This document shows, in pieces, positions 52,403-61,702 of a stretch of 64,000 bases of DNA (its first letter is position 1; the number at the start of each line of letters is the position of its first letter). Position numbers and translations under genes: made by a program. The notes under the pieces are model-generated. The model was given only the letters and a program-made list of their open reading frames with translations. It was not told the DNA's origin and made no database searches. Source of the DNA: Vibrio ruber DSM 16370 (GTDB lineage Bacteria; Pseudomonadota; Gammaproteobacteria; Enterobacterales; Vibrionaceae); NCBI RefSeq assembly GCF_900163965.1, contig NZ_FULE01000026.1, positions 1-64,000 on the forward strand. The letters are read 5' to 3'.

Positions 52403-53926
52403 ATGGGGTTAGCAATCATTCATAGTCGGGCAAGTGTCGGGGTCGAAGCACCATTGGTGACTGTTGAAGTTCACATTAGTAATGGGATGCCCGGATTTAC
52501 ACTGGTGGGGTTACCGGAAACCACCGTCAAGGAATCACGGGATCGGGTTCGCAGTGCGATTATCCATTCCCGGTTTGAATTTCCCCCCAAGCGTATCACG
52601 GTCAATCTGGCACCGGCCGATTTACCCAAGGAGGGCGGGCGTTTTGATCTGCCTATTGCTTTAGGCATTCTGGCTGCCTCGGATCAAATCATCTCGGATC
52701 ATCTGGCAAATTATGAATTTTTAGGGGAGTTAGCGTTATCCGGTCAGTTGCGAACTGTGAAAGGGGTATTACCCGCAGCTTTGGCTGCCGGGCTGGCTGA
52801 GCGTGCTTTGGTTGTGCCGCATGAGAATGGTGATCAGGCGGCCTTAGTCGGGCAAGGTCAGCATTACTCTGCCGGGAGTTTGCAGGAAGTCTGTCAGGCG
52901 TTGTGCGGCGATTTGTCACTGGGGTTGTATCAGTCTCAGCCCGAGATTAAGCAACCGACGTCTTCGCGGGATTTGCAGGATATTATTGGCCAGCAACAGG
53001 GCAAGCGTGCTTTAGAAATTGCAGCAGCCGGTCATCATAATTTACTGTTTCTCGGGCCTCCGGGAACGGGGAAAACGATGCTGGCTTCCCGATTGTGTGA
53101 TTTGCTGCCTGAGATGAGTAATGAAGAAGCCATGGAAACGGCAGCGGTTGCATCGCTGACGCAGCAGGACATTCATCAGTACAACTGGAAACAACGACCA
53201 TTCCGTGCACCGCATCATTCCAGTTCGATGGCCGCTTTGGTCGGCGGTGGTTCGATTCCTCGTCCCGGTGAAATCTCGCTGGCTCATAACGGATTACTTT
53301 TTCTTGATGAGATGCCGGAGTTTGAACGTCGGGTGCTCGATTCATTACGTGAACCGTTGGAATCGGGAGAGATTGTCATTTCCCGGGCGCAAGGTAAAAC
53401 CCGTTTCCCGGCGCGCTTTCAGTTAGTCGGTGCGTTGAATCCAAGCCCGACCGGCTATTATGAAGGCCAGGAGAGCCGGATCAATCCGCAACACATTCTC
53501 CGTTATCTGAGCCGGTTATCAGGGCCGTTATTGGATCGGTTTGACCTGTCTATTGAAATCCCGGCTTTACCTAAAGGCATGCTTGCTGAAGGCGGTGGTC
53601 GGGGAGAGACCACACAGGCGGTTCGTGAGCGAGTGCTTCGGGCTAGAGAGTTAATGCTGCGTTTACGGGGGAAAGCGAATTCGCTGCTCACCAGCCGGGA
53701 AATTGAAACTTTCTGCCCGCTGGTAAAATCCGATGCCGAGTTTCTGGAAAACGCATTGCACCGTCTGGGTCTGTCTATTCGTGCTTATCACCGCATCATT
53801 AAAGTTGCCCGCACTATTGCTGATTTGGCAGAAGAGGAACATATACAGCGGGCACATCTGGCAGAAGCGTTGGGATATCGTGCGATGGATCGATTATTGA
53901 AGCAACTGACGATACAAGCGGTTTAA
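52403..53926 (+). CDS. comM: ComM/YifB family AAA+ ATPase (Mg-chelatase-like)
   Basis: 507 residues. In Vibrio, ComM is a helicase that promotes branch migration during natural transformation. The N-terminal LonC-like domain has GMPGFTLVGLPETTVKESRD (about residues 27-46). The AAA+ domain has Walker A GPPGTGKTML (about 217-226) and Walker B LLFLDEMPEF. The Mg-chelatase C-terminal domain ends in EALGYRAMDRLLK. AAGGA lies before the ATG. It is divergent from the ilv operon across about 210 bp. Confidence 0.95.
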   Translation: MGLAIIHSRASVGVEAPLVTVEVHISNGMPGFTLVGLPETTVKESRDRVRSAIIHSRFEFPPKRITVNLAPADLPKEGGRFDLPIALGILAASDQIISDHLANYEFLGELALSGQLRTVKGVLPAALAAGLAERALVVPHENGDQAALVGQGQHYSAGSLQEVCQALCGDLSLGLYQSQPEIKQPTSSRDLQDIIGQQQGKRALEIAAAGHHNLLFLGPPGTGKTMLASRLCDLLPEMSNEEAMETAAVASLTQQDIHQYNWKQRPFRAPHHSSSMAALVGGGSIPRPGEISLAHNGLLFLDEMPEFERRVLDSLREPLESGEIVISRAQGKTRFPARFQLVGALNPSPTGYYEGQESRINPQHILRYLSRLSGPLLDRFDLSIEIPALPKGMLAEGGGRGETTQAVRERVLRARELMLRLRGKANSLLTSREIETFCPLVKSDAEFLENALHRLGLSIRAYHRIIKVARTIADLAEEEHIQRAHLAEALGYRAMDRLLKQLTIQAV

Positions 53927-54060
53927 ATCGATCACTGTGATTACACATTATGCCATTGTTTGAGTCCAGTGAAGGAGGCAAAGAGAAGCATGTTATTCAA
54001 TGACTAAATTTGTATAATCACACGCTATTTGATTCTTTGCGCGGAAATGACGTCTATCTT

Positions 54061-54939
54061 ATGCTGGCTTACGTTTTATTGGTTGTAAACGCCTGTTTGG
54101 TGTTGGTGAATACTGGTTTTTGTTCTGTTGCGATCTGTGTGGCCGCTTTGATTAAATTGTTGTTGCCGACACCATCGTTGAAAGCTTATGCGACGCGGCT
54201 TGCCAATTGGTTTATGTGGCTGTGGGCTACAATAAATATGCGGATTTTGCATCTGTCCAATCCGGTTGAATGGGATGTTGAGGGCGTCGATGACTTAAAT
54301 CGTCGCGGATGGTATCTGATGATTAGTAATCATATGAGCTGGACGGATATCGTCGTGCTGTGCAGTGTGTTTAAAGATCGGATTCCGATGCCCAAGTTTT
54401 TCTTAAAGCAGCAGTTATTGTATGTACCGTTTATCGGGATGAGTTGCTGGGCGCTGGATATGCCGTTTATGCGCCGCTATTCAAGAGAATATTTGTTGCG
54501 TCATCCGGAAAAACGCGGGCAGGATCTGGCAACGACCCGACGCTCATGTGCCAAATTCAAGCATATCCCGACTACTGTGGTGAATTATGTTGAGGGCACG
54601 CGGTTTACATCGGAAAAACAACGTGCAACCAAATCGGCCTATCGGCATCTGTTACAACCGAAATCCGGCGGCATTGCTTATACGCTGGCGGCAATGGGCG
54701 AGCAGTTTGAGAACATTCTCGATGTCACGTTGGCCTATCCGGATAATCAGGACATGCCATTTAAAGATATGCTGATGGGCAAAATGCAGCGCATTGTGGT
54801 TCGGGTTCGAGTTTTGCCGGTTGATGAGCGGGTTTCCGGTGATTACTTTAATGACAAACCTTATAAGCGCCAGTTTCAGAAATGGCTGGGGGGTGTCTGG
54901 GAACATAAAGATGGGTTATTGGATGATATCTATCAATGA
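54061..54939 (+). CDS. yihG: YihG-type lysophospholipid acyltransferase
   Basis: Inner-membrane PlsC-family acyltransferase, 292 residues. The catalytic motif NHMSWTD (HX4D variant, about residues 90-96) and the substrate motif VEGTRFT (about 182-188) are intact. LDMPFMRRYSREYLLRHPEKRG is shared with E. coli YihG. YihG-like enzymes change fatty-acid composition of phospholipids. The start at 54061 was chosen; the frame extends upstream to a TTG at 54010 with no ribosome site. A terminator lies at 54990. Confidence 0.9.
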   Translation: MLAYVLLVVNACLVLVNTGFCSVAICVAALIKLLLPTPSLKAYATRLANWFMWLWATINMRILHLSNPVEWDVEGVDDLNRRGWYLMISNHMSWTDIVVLCSVFKDRIPMPKFFLKQQLLYVPFIGMSCWALDMPFMRRYSREYLLRHPEKRGQDLATTRRSCAKFKHIPTTVVNYVEGTRFTSEKQRATKSAYRHLLQPKSGGIAYTLAAMGEQFENILDVTLAYPDNQDMPFKDMLMGKMQRIVVRVRVLPVDERVSGDYFNDKPYKRQFQKWLGGVWEHKDGLLDDIYQ

Positions 54940-54989
54940 GATCTGATGAGCCATGTGAAGAAGTGAAGAACGTTCGTTATTGACACATA

Positions 54990-55012
54990 AGGGAGCCTTT
55001 CGGCTCCCTGAT
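54990..55012. terminator. Convergent terminator between yihG and dsbA
   Basis: Stem AGGGAGCC/GGCTCCCT with a TTTC loop, between two genes that face each other. Confidence 0.65.
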
Positions 55013-55061
55013 TGTTTTGAGTTATCGTTACAGTTGTTACCTGAACCGACACCTGAGAGCA

Positions 55062-55661
55062 TTATTTTTTCAGCAAATAATCCACTAGCTCAAAGTATTC
55101 TTCAGTTTTAATATTGCGTGGCGGCTGAACAAGATACTTATTGTTGACGATAAGCGCCGGTACGCCCGTCAGGCCACTCTCTTCAAAGGTTTTATCAAAA
55201 CGGCGAACCATGGAATCAACGGCAAAGCTGTTAAAAGCATTATCGAATGATTTGGCATCGATCCCTTCATCGGTAAAGATCTGCTTCAGCGCTTCATCGT
55301 TCTGCGGCGGGCGTCGTTTATTATGGATGCGGTCAAACATTACCGGCACCATTTTATCTTCAACATTGAGAGAAACCATCGTCGCGTAGGCTTTACTCAT
55401 CGAATGTGCCATATTGCCGCCCATGAATGAAACATGAACACGCTGGAATTCAGTGCCTTTTGGAAGTTGTGCTGCCAGTTTTTCAACAATAGGCTCAAAC
55501 GCATTACAGTGTGGGCAATAGAACGAGAAAAACTCCATGACTTTCGGGTTTTCGGAATGCGGCCGGTCAAGGACTTTGTAGTATTCGCCCTCTTTAAACT
55601 GAGCTGCGTGAATAGAGAGACTGACGATTAACGTTGTAAATAAAGCTAAAAGCTTTTTCAT
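55062..55661 (-). CDS. dsbA: Periplasmic thiol:disulfide oxidoreductase DsbA
   Basis: Introduces disulfide bonds into exported proteins, including toxins and pili of Vibrio; reoxidised by DsbB. The signal peptide [18 protein letters not shown] is cut near residue 19. The thioredoxin active site is FYCPHC (about residues 46-51) and the cis-Pro loop is TGVPAL. The start at 55661 has TGGAG upstream and gives 199 residues. Downstream of srkA with a 151-bp gap, matching the srkA-dsbA order of enterobacteria. Confidence 0.96.
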   Translation of the reverse strand: MKKLLALFTTLIVSLSIHAAQFKEGEYYKVLDRPHSENPKVMEFFSFYCPHCNAFEPIVEKLAAQLPKGTEFQRVHVSFMGGNMAHSMSKAYATMVSLNVEDKMVPVMFDRIHNKRRPPQNDEALKQIFTDEGIDAKSFDNAFNSFAVDSMVRRFDKTFEESGLTGVPALIVNNKYLVQPPRNIKTEEYFELVDYLLKK

Positions 55662-55812
55662 GATGAACTCCATATGATCCAATTATTGTATTACACCCAC
55701 CTTTAAATCACGCCTTACTGCACACATGCAATGCCGGTGAAACATTCTCTTGCAAAGTCACAGCAATGCGTTTTGTTGAAGCGATCCTGTCGAGGTTGTT
55801 TGGGTATCGGGG

Positions 55813-56799
55813 TTACCATTGCGGCATAAAAGAAAGTGGCGTTTCTTCCAGTGCAGAAATTTGTTCTTTCAATGCTAGCACTTGTCCCTCCCAATATTTG
55901 GGGTCATTAAACCAAGGGAAAGCGACCGGAAATGCAGGGTCTTGCCATCTCTTTGCCAACCATGCCATGTAATGTACCATGCGTAGACCACGCAATGGTT
56001 CAATTAGTTTCAATTCAGAAGGGTTAAAATCGCAAAATTCTTGGTAGCCTTCAAGGATTGTATCAAGTTGTGTGAGCCGCTCTGCGCGATCACCGTGGAG
56101 CAGCATCCATAAATCCTGAATTGCCGGGCCGTTACGGGCATCGTCCAGATCGACAAATATCGGGCCATCACGCCAGAGAATATTGCCCGGGTGGCAGTCA
56201 CCATGCAGACGGATATTGTTTGTTTGTTCCGGCCAGGTCTCTTTTATGCCATCAATCAGCACAGTGAGATCAGAGAAAAACGCCTTTTCGATATGGGATG
56301 GAATAAAGGTCGAATGCTCCAGTAACTGTTGCGGTTGATAAAGGTATTCGTCCAGTGTGATCGTCGGACGGTGCATAAACGGTTGTTTGGCACCAACTTG
56401 ATGAATACGCCCCATGAATCGCCCCACCCACTCAAGCTGTTCAACATTGTCAATTTCGAACTGGCGTCCGCCTTCGCTGAGAAACAGGGCAAACCGGTAA
56501 CCCTGATATGTGTGCAGGGTTTTGTTCTGCAAGATGATCGGAGCGGAAACCGGCACTTCTGATTCAGCGAGTTCTTGTCCGAATTGGTGCTCTTCTTCGA
56601 TCTGTTCGGTTGTCCATCGCTCCGGGCGATAAAATTTCACCACGTAGCGCTGACGAGATTCATCGGTAAATTGGTAAACCCGGTTTTCATAGCTATTCAA
56701 CGGTAAGAATCCGGATTCGGCACGAATACCGATACTTTCCAGTGCGTACCACATCAGATCCGGTGTCAGCGCATCAAAGTGAAAGGTTGCTTGTGTCAT
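55813..56799 (-). CDS. srkA: Stress-response serine/threonine kinase SrkA (YihE)
   Basis: Kinase of the choline-kinase/aminoglycoside-phosphotransferase fold, 328 residues as in E. coli. Catalytic loop LHGDCHPGNILW (Asp about residue 201) and metal-binding FVDLDDARNGP (about 215). In E. coli it protects cells against stress-induced death, with links to the Cpx response. It lies upstream of dsbA, the conserved arrangement. Confidence 0.95.
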   Translation of the reverse strand: MTQATFHFDALTPDLMWYALESIGIRAESGFLPLNSYENRVYQFTDESRQRYVVKFYRPERWTTEQIEEEHQFGQELAESEVPVSAPIILQNKTLHTYQGYRFALFLSEGGRQFEIDNVEQLEWVGRFMGRIHQVGAKQPFMHRPTITLDEYLYQPQQLLEHSTFIPSHIEKAFFSDLTVLIDGIKETWPEQTNNIRLHGDCHPGNILWRDGPIFVDLDDARNGPAIQDLWMLLHGDRAERLTQLDTILEGYQEFCDFNPSELKLIEPLRGLRMVHYMAWLAKRWQDPAFPVAFPWFNDPKYWEGQVLALKEQISALEETPLSFMPQW

Positions 56800-56940
56800 G
56801 ATAAAAGCTTGGTTGGTAGGTCAGTGAAGTATGATAAGAGACTAACATTGATTGACAATATCCCCAAACCGGTACGACATCTGCAAGTTACTTAGTGCTG
56901 TGCAACAAGCACTGATGAGAAATGGCGTCTTGCAGGAAAA

Positions 56941-56960
56941 GGGGAAATCGGTGTTCCCCC
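56941..56960 (-). terminator. Terminator after the chemoreceptor gene
   Basis: Hairpin GGGGAA/TTCCCC with a 7-base loop, followed on the minus strand by CTTTTCC; 22 bp past the stop. Confidence 0.65.
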
Positions 56961-56981
56961 AGTATATTTTACAAGCATCAT

Positions 56982-58871
56982 TTATGACAGGCGAAATGCG
57001 TTGACAGATTGCGATAGATCAGCGGCTATCCCCGTGAGTTGGTTAGTTTTATCCGCATTGTCATCCGATGTTTCCGCGGTCGCCTTCGCCAGATCATTAA
57101 TCTCAACAATACTGGCATTGATTTCCGCGGAAACATGCGTTTGTTGCTCTGCTGCTGTCGCGATTTGACTGTTCATATCCTGAATCACCATCACGGATTG
57201 CCGGATTGTTTCTAATGCATTGGTTGCGTGTAATGAACGTTCTTCTGTATGTTTCGCACTTTCATTATTTGATGCAATGAGCTGAACGGTTTTTTTGGTT
57301 TCGCCTTGCAGTCGTTCGATGACCGTCTGAATTTGCTCGGTGCTCTCCCGGGTTCGGCTGGCAAGCCCTCTGACTTCGTCTGCGACAACCGCGAATCCCC
57401 GGCCATTTTCACCCGCCCGCGCTGCTTCAATCGCGGCATTTAAGGCCAGTAAGTTAGTCTGTTCCGAAATGGTATTGATCACATCAAGAATGCCGCCGAT
57501 ATCAATGGTTTCTTGCTCTAATTGCGCTGTGCTTGTCACCACTTGTTCCATCCCTTGAACTAACATCCGGATGTCTTGACTCATCTCTTTGACAACATCT
57601 AATCCTTGTTGTGAATTTTTCGCGGCTTCTTCTGCTGCCGAAGATGCGTTCAGGGCATTTTGAGCCACTTCATCGACAGTGACGGTCATTTCATTCATCG
57701 CCGTCGAAGTCTGCTCTAACTGATTCATTTGGGATTGTGAGCTTTGATTCACATATTGAGCCGAAGAAGAAAGCGTCTGAGAGACTTGGTCGATATTCGC
57801 GGCTGAGTCATTGATATTGGTAATGATATGCCGAAGATTGGCTACCATGTGGAGAATGGAGCGATAGATCCCTGTCGTCTGCTGTGACGTCACTGGCTGG
57901 TGAGATAGATCACCATGCGCAATTTGTTCTACGATCTCAGAGATTTGTTGAGGTTCACCGCCAACCGGCTTATACATCAGTTGAATGACCAGCCAATAGA
58001 CGATGCCTAGTGATACACACAACAAGACAATTGCTAATACGGTGGTTAAATATAAATTATGTTTTGACGGCTGAAGAATATTATCCCAAGCATCCCATGA
58101 CCAAACCATCCAGTTCAAAGAATCGATAGTGATTTCTGTGACATAATATTCTTTGCCATCGTGCGTATAAGAGTGGGCACTTTTTTCTTTATTTTGATAA
58201 GGTGCATAAGATGGTCTTATTTTAAATATATTTTTGCCAATTTCATCTTCGTTTTTGGATGAAAAAATAAAGCCATCGGTTCGGCTGACAAAAACTTGTT
58301 TATTTTCTGATATCTTATCGACGAATTTATTTACAGTATTAATCGAAAAATTGACCGATAATACACCGATCACTTTATTATCCCGATATATTGGATTGGC
58401 CAGTGCAATGACATCTCGCCCGGCTGTACTTTTAAATGGTGTCGTGACAATATTTTGCTCTCCTTTCATGCCACGAATAAACCATTCTCGTTGTTTCTGT
58501 CCGGCATTAAATTTGGGAATAAAGCCGTTTGAACTGGTGGAGAATGTAGCGCCGGAAGGTAACGCAACATAAGCATTGAGGAGGTCAATCTTGTTGGAAA
58601 GATCCTTGAGTATTGAGAGCATTTTTTGCTCGTCGCTCACCTGACCATTTTTAATCGGAAGGGTGTCTCCGACAATGTCAAGAATATTGAATATTCTTGT
58701 GGTTTCAAGCTCGATGACTTGAGAGATTAAAGTCGATTGATTGGTTAGTTTCTCCGTATAATTTTCGCTGGATGAAGAACGAAAATTATAAAAACATACA
58801 GTGGAGATTATTGTAACAATGATAATAAATAATCCCCCAATATAGGATGTTAATTTAGCCTTTGCACTCAC
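56982..58871 (-). CDS. Methyl-accepting chemotaxis protein with periplasmic dCACHE-type sensor
   Basis: 629 residues. First membrane helix at about 8-28, then a periplasmic ligand domain with the double-CACHE features QREWFIRG (about 125-132), [19 protein letters not shown] and [11 protein letters not shown] second helix at about 275-298 and a HAMP-like linker follow. The cytoplasmic hairpin tip [19 protein letters not shown] (about 475-493), ending [15 protein letters not shown], binds CheA and CheW. The start is a GTG at 58871 with AGAGGA six bases upstream; the frame extends to 58919 without a ribosome site. Ligand unknown; amino acids are common for this class. Confidence 0.93.
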   Translation of the reverse strand: MSAKAKLTSYIGGLFIIIVTIISTVCFYNFRSSSSENYTEKLTNQSTLISQVIELETTRIFNILDIVGDTLPIKNGQVSDEQKMLSILKDLSNKIDLLNAYVALPSGATFSTSSNGFIPKFNAGQKQREWFIRGMKGEQNIVTTPFKSTAGRDVIALANPIYRDNKVIGVLSVNFSINTVNKFVDKISENKQVFVSRTDGFIFSSKNEDEIGKNIFKIRPSYAPYQNKEKSAHSYTHDGKEYYVTEITIDSLNWMVWSWDAWDNILQPSKHNLYLTTVLAIVLLCVSLGIVYWLVIQLMYKPVGGEPQQISEIVEQIAHGDLSHQPVTSQQTTGIYRSILHMVANLRHIITNINDSAANIDQVSQTLSSSAQYVNQSSQSQMNQLEQTSTAMNEMTVTVDEVAQNALNASSAAEEAAKNSQQGLDVVKEMSQDIRMLVQGMEQVVTSTAQLEQETIDIGGILDVINTISEQTNLLALNAAIEAARAGENGRGFAVVADEVRGLASRTRESTEQIQTVIERLQGETKKTVQLIASNNESAKHTEERSLHATNALETIRQSVMVIQDMNSQIATAAEQQTHVSAEINASIVEINDLAKATAETSDDNADKTNQLTGIAADLSQSVNAFRLS

Positions 58872-59235
58872 TGACGTTCCTCTTTTTATATGAACTTTAT
58901 GTGAGCGAAAGCATATCATTGCTGATTGATTATTTGTTGGTCAATTTTACTGGTTGGAGATGATGTTTTTTGATAGACATCCACATAGAAAATGTGCTTA
59001 TACAAAGTGATTATAAAAATTAATATTTAAATTTATTTTATATGTTTTTTTTATATTTTAAATCGATGCTTAATTATTAAAATTATCTATTAGTTAGTTC
59101 GATAGATTAAATTAAAGATAACCGGAAGATATGATTTGACAGATAACATGATGTGATTCAATCATGATTGCTGAATCGGTCCATTTTCATATGAAACAGA
59201 CCCCTGATGGGGTCATGCGTAGTTGTCATACGTAA
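58872..59235. other. AT-rich gap upstream of the chemoreceptor gene
   Basis: No gene is seen. The middle part (58990-59130) is strongly AT-rich. A hairpin GACCCC/GGGGTC (59199-59214) lies 22 bp past the yihD stop and may terminate that gene. No sigma-28 motility promoter was found by eye. Confidence 0.45.
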
Positions 59236-59502
59236 TTACTGGATAATTCCGCGAGCTTTCAATATGGCGGTTTTAAAATCGTCTTCCTGATCTTTTTTCA
59301 AACCCGGAATCATCTCATCTTTGGCACTATGGCGCATTTTCAGATGATAGATCAGGATATCGTCACTTAAATCTGCTAAGTCGCCTTGATAACCCGCTTC
59401 ATTCGCGAGCTTGACCAAAAACGCGAGCAGATTTAGCTCTGAATCTTTTTGCCACTCGGGCTCTAACAGTTCGAGCAGTTCTTCAATACGGTGACATTTC
59501 AT
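59236..59502 (-). CDS. yihD: YihD family protein (DUF1040)
   Basis: 88 residues, close to E. coli YihD (89). The core [21 protein letters not shown] (about residues 45-65, with YHLKMR invariant) and [15 protein letters not shown] are family-specific. The start at 59502 is preceded by GGAG; four residues of the longer frame were dropped. Function unknown; the gene is conserved near srkA-dsbA. Confidence 0.93.
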   Translation of the reverse strand: MKCHRIEELLELLEPEWQKDSELNLLAFLVKLANEAGYQGDLADLSDDILIYHLKMRHSAKDEMIPGLKKDQEDDFKTAILKARGIIQ

Positions 59503-59586
59503 TGGTTTCTCCATGGCGCCTGTGTGGGATTACTCAGGTAAAGTAGCAAATTGAAAGCGGGAAACCAATGTGAAAGCGGCAATAAA

Positions 59587-59616
59587 AAAGCGCAGCTCAT
59601 TACTTTACTGCGCTTT
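59587..59616 (-). terminator. Terminator after the small basic ORF
   Basis: Stem AAAGCGCAG/CTGCGCTTT with a 12-base loop, followed on the minus strand by TTTTTTATT; 12 bp past the stop of the 55-residue ORF. Confidence 0.8.
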
Positions 59617-59628
59617 CATTGGGTTGAC

Positions 59629-59796
59629 TTATGCTGCTTTTACTTCGGTTGATACTTCCGGTGCTGCATGAACACGTTTTTCTGCCGGAGTCATTACAGG
59701 GGCAACTTTTACTTTTGGTCTAGAAGCTGCAAAGCTTGCTCGACGCCGTGACGCACTCCCATGTGAGTGCGAAAACCTGACTGATGTTGGGCGCAT
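59629..59796 (-). CDS. Possible small basic protein, 55 residues
   Basis: A minus-strand ORF with TTAGGT eight bases before its ATG ends 12 bp before a good terminator, which suggests a genuine short transcription unit. The product has an Arg/Ser-rich first half (SHSHGSASRRRASFAASRPK) and an Ala/Val/Lys-rich second half without membrane segments. Its composition resembles a nucleic-acid or ribosome-associated peptide, but I recognise no family. Confidence 0.55.
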   Translation of the reverse strand: MRPTSVRFSHSHGSASRRRASFAASRPKVKVAPVMTPAEKRVHAAPEVSTEVKAA

Positions 59797-60134
59797 ATAT
59801 ATACCTAACGGTCAGACATTTCCCTTGCCATTTCAATGGCCTAGATTAGCTATTGAGTCAAGACTTCATCATCACTGCTGAAGGTGGGCTCATCTGGCGC
59901 AAACCGTTCCGAATAGCTGTCTAGGAATTTCGTATGTACAATTTATACACACTTCGATAAGCATAGCATTTACATATGGATTGATCGATAACCTTTTGTT
60001 CATACAATGTCATAAAATTTAAATTATTGATGCTGAGAATTGAGTTCTGGCAAAGTTCAGTATTACTATGGATAACCAATTTATCGATGGTTGTATGAGA
60101 TAAAATTAATCGCAGAAGGCTGGGGGAGGTGGAT
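59797..60134. other. Non-coding gap between divergent small ORF and Spo0M-like gene
   Basis: No gene is supported. It contains one consensus DnaA box, TTATACACA (59943-59951), an AT-rich stretch from 59935 to 60110, and presumably two divergent promoters. Confidence 0.45.
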
Positions 60135-60926
60135 ATGTCTTTCTTGAAGAAAACCCTCGCAAGTTTTGGTATCGGGTCAGCGAAAGTTGATACTGTTTTG
60201 CAACAAGAGGTGCTCCAACCCGGGCAGCAAGCCAATGTCACGATCCATGTCTATGGGGGAGCGACAGCGCAGGAAATTGACAATATTGATGCGCGGTTGT
60301 GTTGTCACTATGTTGACGAAGAGCCGGTTGGAGATGATCCTCAGGGAAAATCCCGGACACACCGAGTGCGCCGGAACTGTGTTTTGGATCAATGGCATTT
60401 GCCATATGCATTTACAATTCATCCGGGAGAGACTCGGGATTTCTTGGTGACATTCAATGTTCCCTGGAATACGCCTATCACGATTGGTGATGCAAAAGTT
60501 TGGCTGGAAACCGGTCTGGATATTACGCTCGCCTCCGACCCGACAGATACAGACGAAGTTACCGTAAGGCCGGAGCCGCTGCTCGATGCCGTATTTAGTG
60601 CTTTTGAGTCTCAGGGATTCCGAATTCGTCAGGTTGAATGTGAAGCGGCCAGTGGATTCGAGCTGCCGTTTGTGCAGGAGTTTGAGTTTGTACCGACGAC
60701 CGGGCCTTATCATGGTCGCTGGCGTGAAGTTGAAGTTGTTGCTTATCGTTCTGAGTCGGCTCTGGAGCTATGGTTTGAAATTGATCGGCAACAGCGAGGT
60801 GTCGGTGGCATGTTGTCTCATCTGCTTGGCAGTGGTGCGTTGAAGCGCCATCTGATCATTCCGGTTGAGACACCGCTTGAAGCGATCTCTGCACGGGTAT
60901 TCGATTTTCTGGAAGAAAGCACATAA
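60135..60926 (+). CDS. Spo0M-family (SpoOM) arrestin-like protein
   Basis: 263 residues. The N-terminus FLKKTLASFGIGSAKVDTVL and the two beta-sandwich modules, rich in VTIHVYGG and FLVTFNVPW-type strands, match the sporulation-control Spo0M family, which is widespread in non-sporulating bacteria. The start at 60135 has GGGAGG upstream. In Bacillus the protein affects Spo0 signalling and cell morphology; in Vibrio its role is unknown. It is followed by a hemolysin-III family gene 69 bp later. Confidence 0.85.
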   Translation: MSFLKKTLASFGIGSAKVDTVLQQEVLQPGQQANVTIHVYGGATAQEIDNIDARLCCHYVDEEPVGDDPQGKSRTHRVRRNCVLDQWHLPYAFTIHPGETRDFLVTFNVPWNTPITIGDAKVWLETGLDITLASDPTDTDEVTVRPEPLLDAVFSAFESQGFRIRQVECEAASGFELPFVQEFEFVPTTGPYHGRWREVEVVAYRSESALELWFEIDRQQRGVGGMLSHLLGSGALKRHLIIPVETPLEAISARVFDFLEEST

Positions 60927-60995
60927 AATTCAGCTTACACATGTAAGTTGAAATGTGCCATACTCAGCGATGATATGAATCCTCAGGAGTTTCAC

Positions 60996-61646
60996 ATGAC
61001 CTCGTTGAATCAGGGATATACGCTCAAAGAAGAGATCTGGAATTCGGTTACGCACGGTGTCGGCTTGATTCTGGGCATCATTGGCTTAGTTATGCTATTG
61101 ATGAAAGCGACATCCGGAGGCGATGATGTTTTGACGGTCACCAGTGTTGCAATCTACGGTGGCAGCATCATTATGCTGTTTCTGGCCTCGACGCTTTACC
61201 ATGCGATTCCGCTGCAGCAATCCAAGCGCTGGTTGAAAACCTTTGATCACTGCGCGATTTACCTGTTGATTGCCGGGAGTTATACCCCTTTTCTTCTGGT
61301 TAGCCTGAGAACACCCTTAGCAATTGGATTAATGATTGTGATCTGGCTGATTGCACTGGTTGGTATTGTCTTGAAAATCGCCTTTATTCACCGGTTTAAG
61401 CGCTTATCTTTAGTGATCTATGTGGTGATGGGCTGGCTTTCTCTAGTCGTGGTTTATCAGTTGGCGATTCACCTGAATATCGGCGGGTTAACGTTGTTGG
61501 CTGCCGGGGGCGTCATTTATACGCTGGGGGTTATTTTCTACGTGGCGAAAAAGATACCGTATAATCACGCTATCTGGCATGGTTTCGTACTCAGTGGTTG
61601 TGCCTGCCACTTTTTCTCAATCTACTATTATGTGCTGTCAAATTGA
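60996..61646 (+). CDS. Hemolysin III / TrhA family membrane protein
   Basis: 216 residues with seven membrane helices. Family motifs include [16 protein letters not shown] (about residues 12-27), ASTLYHAIP with Ser and His of the putative metal site (about 63-71), [17 protein letters not shown] and the C-terminal [16 protein letters not shown]. It belongs to the PAQR-like superfamily of possible hydrolases; TrhA of E. coli affects membrane-energy homeostasis. AGGAG lies before the ATG at 60996. The hemolysin name is historical. Confidence 0.9.
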   Translation: MTSLNQGYTLKEEIWNSVTHGVGLILGIIGLVMLLMKATSGGDDVLTVTSVAIYGGSIIMLFLASTLYHAIPLQQSKRWLKTFDHCAIYLLIAGSYTPFLLVSLRTPLAIGLMIVIWLIALVGIVLKIAFIHRFKRLSLVIYVVMGWLSLVVVYQLAIHLNIGGLTLLAAGGVIYTLGVIFYVAKKIPYNHAIWHGFVLSGCACHFFSIYYYVLSN

Positions 61647-61702
61647 AGGTTGAGAATTCGTTACCGAACTTCGACATGCCATTCCAACCGTTGTTGTCTG
61701 TT

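Noticed and set aside
59921..60241. Minus-strand frame of 106 codons over the start of the Spo0M-like gene
   Set aside because: It overlaps a well-supported gene, has a Cys/Ser-rich unnatural N-terminus and no ribosome site.
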